From Thalassolituus sp. UBA674 (GTDB lineage: Bacteria > Pseudomonadota > Gammaproteobacteria > Pseudomonadales > Oceanobacteraceae): a DNA stretch of 64,000 nt. The position numbers and the translations under genes are program-made. Under the pieces are notes generated by a model. It did not search any database, was not told where the DNA came from, and saw only the letters and a program-made list of their open reading frames with translations. Of the stretch, positions 59,834-64,000 are shown piece by piece; the stretch's first letter is position 1, and each line of letters opens with the position of its first letter. The stretch covers positions 39,304-103,303 of the forward strand of contig DBNK01000023.1 in NCBI GenBank assembly GCA_002298335.1. The letters are read 5' to 3'.

Positions 59834-60891
59834 CGGCTGATCGCCTCCGGCAGCAGCAGAACCGCCTCATACTGCTCCCCCAGATCACTGACCTTCAACC
59901 ACTGGCCGGGGCCGAAGCGGGCTTCGAGGCGTGCCTGGATATTCTGTTGTGCCAGACCGTGGCCATGGCTGCGGCTGGTACCCGGTGATTTGCTGTTCGT
60001 GATCAGCAGCTGCCAGCCGGTCTCTGTCTCCTGCAGCTCCAGGCGGATAAAACCTTCGCCGACCTGGGGCTCAATGCCGTGATATACGGCGTTCTCCAGC
60101 AATGGCTGCAGAATCAGCTGGGGTACATCCAGCTCAGGCAGATCCGCCGGTAAGCGGTTGTCGATCTGCAGGCGCTGCCCCAGACGTGCCTGCTCAATTT
60201 CCAGGTAGCGGCAACCCAGCTGCACTTCCTGTGGCAGGGGTGTCAGGGCTTCCGGACTTTTCAGTACAGCGCGGAACAGGTCGGCGAGGTTGTGCAGCAT
60301 GTGTTCGGCCTGTTCCGGATCAATGGTGATCAGCGAGGCCACGGTATTGAGGGTGTTGAAGAAGAAATGCGGACGGATATTGGCCTGTAATGCCATCAGC
60401 CGCGCCTGCAGTTCTGCCCGGGCATGGATGCGCAGCTGGTTCTGAACGTAAAAATAGCGCAGCGCCATACCGGCAAAGATGGCGCTGACCAGCTGGTTGC
60501 GCATAACCCAGAGCCAGTCTGTGCGGTGCATCTGATCGGGGATCATAATTTCACTGAAAAGGCTCACACAGAGGGTAATCAGCTGAGTGGCGGTCAGCGC
60601 CAGTAACAGGGCAGCAGGCACCGGCAGGCGCGCCATGATGCCGCGCAGCTGACACAGCAGGGCCGTGGATAACAGGGTCACCCACTGCACAAAAAAGGAA
60701 ACCAGAGCGAAGGTCATCAGCGAGAAAGCCGCCAGGCCGCTGTCCATCAGCGTCAGTGCCAGTACCAGTACTTCTGACACAATGAGCAGGATCAGCACCG
60801 CGCGGGTGTTGCACAGATCCGGAAGAAAAAAGCCTTCCAGCAGCTTTTCCTGCTGCTTTTGAGCGTCCGGTGGCGGTGCGGCGGCTGTCAC
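59830..60891 (-). CDS. algZ: Sensor kinase AlgZ (FimS-like)
   Basis: The 353-aa protein starts at GTG 60891. Four to five membrane helices lie at about 28-145, then a His_kinase-type domain with H175 in ANIRPH175FFFNTLNTVASLI and an ATPase domain (LPQLILQPLLENAVYHGIEPQ-like stretch, SHGHGLAQQNIQARLE). It pairs with the overlapping algR. It belongs to the LytS-like kinase class and is divergent from rlmI by 76 bp. Confidence 0.9.
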   Translation of the reverse strand: MTAAAPPPDAQKQQEKLLEGFFLPDLCNTRAVLILLIVSEVLVLALTLMDSGLAAFSLMTFALVSFFVQWVTLLSTALLCQLRGIMARLPVPAALLLALTATQLITLCVSLFSEIMIPDQMHRTDWLWVMRNQLVSAIFAGMALRYFYVQNQLRIHARAELQARLMALQANIRPHFFFNTLNTVASLITIDPEQAEHMLHNLADLFRAVLKSPEALTPLPQEVQLGCRYLEIEQARLGQRLQIDNRLPADLPELDVPQLILQPLLENAVYHGIEPQVGEGFIRLELQETETGWQLLITNSKSPGTSRSHGHGLAQQNIQARLEARFGPGQWLKVSDLGEQYEAVLLLPEAISR

Positions 60892-60927
60892 AGATGCGTG
60901 CTTCGTTTCTTTATGGAACTGACACCC

Positions 60928-60933
60928 TATAAT
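60928..60933 (+). promoter_or_regulatory. rlmI -10 box
   Basis: A perfect TATAAT lies 35 bp before the rlmI ATG in the divergent algZ-rlmI gap. No convincing -35 is seen. Confidence 0.5.
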
Positions 60934-60967
60934 ACCCCGTCCTTTTTTTCATCACCGCGGATCTTCT

Positions 60968-62164
60968 ATGCACCCTGTCTTACGCCTGAACGCCAATTCT
61001 GAACGCCGCCTCAAGGGTGGTCACCTGTGGGTGTACAGTAATGAAGTGGATACCAACGCCAGCCCGCTGAAAAATTATGAGCCGGGTATGCAGGTGGTGG
61101 TTGAAGCCGCCAACGGCAAAGCCCTGGGCACGGCGGTGATGAGCCCGGAGCAGTTGATCTGCGCGCGTCTGATCAGCCGCAACCCTAAACAGTTTCTCGA
61201 TGCCTCGCTGATGGTGCACCGTCTGAAAGTGGCCCTGTCTACCCGCGATCTCTGGTATCCGCACCAGTGTTACCGCTGGGTGTACGGTGACAGCGACGGT
61301 TTGCCGGGGGTGGTGATCGATCGTTTCGGCGATGTTGTGGTGGTGCAGATTTCCTCCGTGGCGATGGAACAACGCATCGACGACCTGCTGGACGCCATCA
61401 ATAAAGTGGCAAAACCCCGCGTGATCGTGCTGAAAAACGACGGCAAGCTGCGTGAAACCGAAGGCCTTGAAGAGTACATCCGTATTGTTCAGGGTGAGCT
61501 GGAAGACGATTGCGCACCGCTGATCGAAAACGACACCCGCTTTATGGCGCCGGTGATTCATGGTCAGAAGACCGGCTGGTTTTACGACCACCGCGATAAC
61601 CGCGCACGCCTGAATACACTGGTGAAAGACAAACGTGTGCTGGACGTGTTCAGTTACGTCGGTGGCTGGGGTGTGCAGGCAGCCAATCATGGGGCCAGCG
61701 AAGTGCATTGTGTGGATGCATCAGCTCAGGCGCTGGATTGGGTGGAGCAGAATGCCGCACTGAACGGCGTGGCCGAAAAAATGGTGTGCTGGGAAGGCGA
61801 TGCCTTTGCGGCCCTGAAACAGCTGCGCGACAACGGTGAAAAATTCGATGTGGTGGTGGTGGACCCACCGGCCTTTATTCCGCGTCGCAAAGACATCAAA
61901 GCCGGTGAACTGGCGTATAAGCGCATCAATCAGTTGGCCATGCGTCTGCTCAACCGCGACGGCATCATCATGAGCGCCAGCTGCTCTATGCATCTGGGCG
62001 AAACCCGCCTGCCGGATATGCTGCGTGAACTGGGCCGGGAACTCGACCGCGACGTGCTGATTCAGTACACAGGTTCACAGGGCGCGGATCATCCTGTGGT
62101 TCCGGCTATTCCTGAGACCCGCTACCTGAAGGCTGTGTCAGCACGGGTTCTGCCCACGCGTTAA
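60968..62164 (+). CDS. rlmI: 23S rRNA m5C methyltransferase RlmI
   Basis: The 398-aa protein has an N-terminal PUA domain (LKGGHLWVYSNEVD), then an RlmI-type SAM methyltransferase (VLDVFSYVGGWGVQAANHGA about 217-236, VVVVDPPAFIPRRKD and the catalytic-cysteine stretch SASCSMHLGE). It methylates C1962 of 23S rRNA. Its last 59 bp overlap the convergent imelysin-like gene. Confidence 0.92.
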   Translation: MHPVLRLNANSERRLKGGHLWVYSNEVDTNASPLKNYEPGMQVVVEAANGKALGTAVMSPEQLICARLISRNPKQFLDASLMVHRLKVALSTRDLWYPHQCYRWVYGDSDGLPGVVIDRFGDVVVVQISSVAMEQRIDDLLDAINKVAKPRVIVLKNDGKLRETEGLEEYIRIVQGELEDDCAPLIENDTRFMAPVIHGQKTGWFYDHRDNRARLNTLVKDKRVLDVFSYVGGWGVQAANHGASEVHCVDASAQALDWVEQNAALNGVAEKMVCWEGDAFAALKQLRDNGEKFDVVVVDPPAFIPRRKDIKAGELAYKRINQLAMRLLNRDGIIMSASCSMHLGETRLPDMLRELGRELDRDVLIQYTGSQGADHPVVPAIPETRYLKAVSARVLPTR

Positions 62165-63335
62165 CCGGAAACAGCACTGCCGGGTCCAGTACGGAGGCTG
62201 CCTGATCAAAGGCGGTCACCAGTGCCAGCAGCTGTGGCTGGCACAAGGGGTAATCTCCTTCCGCGTCCAGGCATTCACGCATCACGGCAAAGGCGTTTTC
62301 CAGTGCAGTGATCTTCTCCGGAGTGTCTTCCAGTAAGGTGCGGACCCCGCTGACACTGTTGGCGGGCAGAAGTAATTCCCGCAGGCTGCCAAGTATGGCC
62401 TGCGCATCGTCGCGGCTGCTGTTGCTGTAAGGGCTTGAGGGCTCTTTCAGATAGCGCCCGCCAAGGTCTTTGGTGATCAGTTTGCGCAGGCTGATCAGGC
62501 TGTTGTTGATCACGGTTTCGCCACTGCGCACTGCGGTGGTGATGGAATAAAAACCGTTGTCCAGCTGCCAGCGTAACTGCAGGCGCTGCAGACTTTTCTG
62601 CAGCATCTGGCCGGCAGTTTTCAGATACTCACCGCGACGCTGCTGATTCTTCACTGCCGGACGGTCAGGTGTCGCATTCTTTGCCGTGGCCGGGTTGAAA
62701 TCACTGGCCGGGCGCTGACCATTCTCCCCCCAGAGCAGAAACTCAAGCACCTGAAAGCCGAGGCTGACGTAGCTGACATCGGAAAAGCGGTGCTGCTCCT
62801 GCAGGCTGCCTTCCGACAGATTGAGCGTGGTGTCATTGACGATGCCGGTGTACGGATAGCCATCGATGTAATCAATGTAGCCCGGCTCCAGTGGCCAGGG
62901 ATTGATGGTCTCGGTCAGCGCCGCACGGGTCAGGCCGGCGCTTTTCCAGTCGGAGGGTTCATCCACCGGGATGGCAGTGACCGGCAGAGTCTGCAGGTAC
63001 GCCGTGTAGGCGTTACGCCAGGACTTCCGGGCCTGTTGCAGAGTCTCTTCATCGGGCGCTTCGAGGAAATGACTGATATCGGCATTCAGCTTCTGGATGG
63101 CGCTGAGGGTGATGTCATAGTCATCACTGGCCAGCTGCAGCAGATGGTCGCGGTAGGTTTCCTGGGCCGGAATCCGGTCAGTCAGGACCGCCTGAGACAG
63201 GACTTCAGGTTCACTGACCGGAGTATCTTCGATGGCCTCACTGAGATCTCCGGATTCTTCGCTGCAGCCTGCCAGCAGCAGCGCCGTCACCAGCGCTGTG
63301 AGTGGTAACGCAGAAAAACGGCAGCAGGCGCTCAT
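62106..63335 (-). CDS. Imelysin-family (M75-like) lipoprotein
   Basis: The 409-aa protein has a lipoprotein signal ending LLLAGC24. A helical imelysin/ICMP-like domain contains WKSAGL, INPWPLEPGYIDYIDGYPY and SYVSLGFQVLEFLLWGENGQRPASDF. In most imelysins the motif is GxHxxE; here it reads G-F-Q195-V-L-E198, so the His is replaced by Gln. The family is linked to iron uptake, not proven peptidase activity. It overlaps rlmI at its 3' end and the upstream HAD gene by 4 bp. Confidence 0.85.
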   Translation of the reverse strand: MSACCRFSALPLTALVTALLLAGCSEESGDLSEAIEDTPVSEPEVLSQAVLTDRIPAQETYRDHLLQLASDDYDITLSAIQKLNADISHFLEAPDEETLQQARKSWRNAYTAYLQTLPVTAIPVDEPSDWKSAGLTRAALTETINPWPLEPGYIDYIDGYPYTGIVNDTTLNLSEGSLQEQHRFSDVSYVSLGFQVLEFLLWGENGQRPASDFNPATAKNATPDRPAVKNQQRRGEYLKTAGQMLQKSLQRLQLRWQLDNGFYSITTAVRSGETVINNSLISLRKLITKDLGGRYLKEPSSPYSNSSRDDAQAILGSLRELLLPANSVSGVRTLLEDTPEKITALENAFAVMRECLDAEGDYPLCQPQLLALVTAFDQAASVLDPAVLFPVNAWAEPVLTQPSGSGSQE

Positions 63336-63994
63336 GCAGGGTCCCGCAGGCTGATGACCGGCCAGCCCTGTGCGCGGGCTTCGGCTTCAAGAATGGGGTC
63401 AGGGTCAACGGCGACCGGATGGTCGACCAGACGCAGCAGCGGCAGGTCATTGTGCGAGTCGCTGTAGAAATAGCTGCCTTCCAGAGTCTCGTGACGTTCC
63501 GCAAGCCACTCGTGCAGACGGGTGACTTTGCCTTCCTGAAAACTCGGGGTCCCTGTGGTGCGGCCGGTGTAGCGGCCATCAACCACTTCCGGATGCGGGG
63601 CAATGATGTGCTCCACCTCCAGATGATCGGCAATGGGGTAGGTCACAAAGCCGTTGGTGGCGGTGATGATCAGCAGGGTGTCGCCCTGCGCTTTGTGCTT
63701 CAGCAGCAGATCACGGCTGGCCCGGGTGACCAGAGGGTCAATCCGTTCCCGGATAAACTGCGCGCGCTCGGCGTGCATGTGGTCGGGCTCGTACTGGGTC
63801 AGTGGCTTGAGGGCAAAGGCCAGGTATTCCTCAATATTGAGAGTGCCGGCTTTGTACTGCTCATAAAAGTGGTCGTTGCGCAGTTTGTGTACTTCCGCGT
63901 CAACCAGACCCCGGTCGACCAGATACTGGCCCCAGGAATGATCGCTGTCGCCGGAAAGCAGAGTGTGGTCGAGATCAAAAATTGCGAGTGCCAC
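63332..63994 (-). CDS. HAD-IB family phosphatase (SerB-like)
   Basis: The 220-aa protein has the HAD motif IFDLDHTLLSGDSDHSW (about 5-21), ITATNGF as motif II, a Lys in FQEGK, and YSDSHNDLPLL as motif III/IV. It belongs to the HAD-IB group with SerB-like and histidinol-phosphatase-like members; the substrate is not fixed by sequence. It is complete, starting 6 bp from the window end, and its stop overlaps the imelysin-like gene (ATGA), suggesting joint expression. Confidence 0.87.
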   Translation of the reverse strand: MALAIFDLDHTLLSGDSDHSWGQYLVDRGLVDAEVHKLRNDHFYEQYKAGTLNIEEYLAFALKPLTQYEPDHMHAERAQFIRERIDPLVTRASRDLLLKHKAQGDTLLIITATNGFVTYPIADHLEVEHIIAPHPEVVDGRYTGRTTGTPSFQEGKVTRLHEWLAERHETLEGSYFYSDSHNDLPLLRLVDHPVAVDPDPILEAEARAQGWPVISLRDPA

Positions 63995-64000
63995 CTGACA

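Overview
The window reads as a chromosomal segment of a marine gammaproteobacterium related to the Oceanospirillales/Pseudomonadales. It carries the conserved blocks nudE-yrfG-hslR-hslO-pckA, ubiD next to a flavin/ferredoxin reductase, dsbB next to rsd/algQ, and algZ-algR-hemC-hemD-hemX-hemY. The assignment rests on gene order and protein similarity judged by eye. There is no rRNA, CRISPR array or recognisable transposase. A tRNA-Leu(UAG) is cut by the left edge.

Layout. 1-2.3 kb: tRNA, a thioredoxin-like protein, a REP/MITE-like inverted repeat and an LrgA/LrgB pair. 2.3-8.7 kb: GST, MATE exporter, NudE, YrfG, Hsp15, Hsp33 and PEP carboxykinase. 8.7-12.4 kb: an operon of two spondin-domain proteins followed by a response regulator and histidine kinase. 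12.5-15.6 kb: a formate/nitrite-family transporter and a PP2C phosphatase-Ser/Thr kinase fusion, behind a near-consensus sigma-54 promoter and a leader with two ANTAR-type hexaloop hairpins overlapping an intrinsic terminator. This is a nitrogen-control arrangement like that of nas operons. 15.6-30.9 kb: Tex, an AstE/AspA-like metalloprotein, GshA, FliL-like, DsbB, Rsd, a WD40 lipoprotein, an orphan ParA, AlkB, a second 2OG oxygenase, an ABC-F ATPase and an S46 peptidase. 31-45.7 kb: Ada-AlkA fusion, Ogt, amidohydrolase, thioesterase, HugZ-like, proline iminopeptidase, TrmB, DUF423, UbiD, reductase, MscS and aconitase A.

45.7-54.9 kb is the accessory highlight. A divergent marR faces an eight-gene, tightly coupled operon: thermostable-hemolysin-family protein, AMP-forming ligase, TauD-like Fe(II)/2OG oxygenase, darcynin-like small protein, AurF-like diiron oxygenase, DHA2 exporter, and two class-III aminotransferase homologues. 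The first homologue has lost the PLP lysine and aspartate, while the second keeps them. The marR-operon gap holds an 18-bp perfect palindrome abutting a 12-bp one and overlapping a likely promoter. The island is bracketed by two very similar terminator-containing direct repeats of about 42 bp. The gene set fits a standalone biosynthetic and export pathway for a small, possibly N-oxygenated, acyl or amino metabolite. No carrier protein, NRPS or PKS is present, and the product cannot be read from sequence.

54.9-64 kb returns to core genes: hemY, hemX, hemD, hemC, algR, algZ, rlmI, an imelysin-like lipoprotein and a HAD phosphatase.
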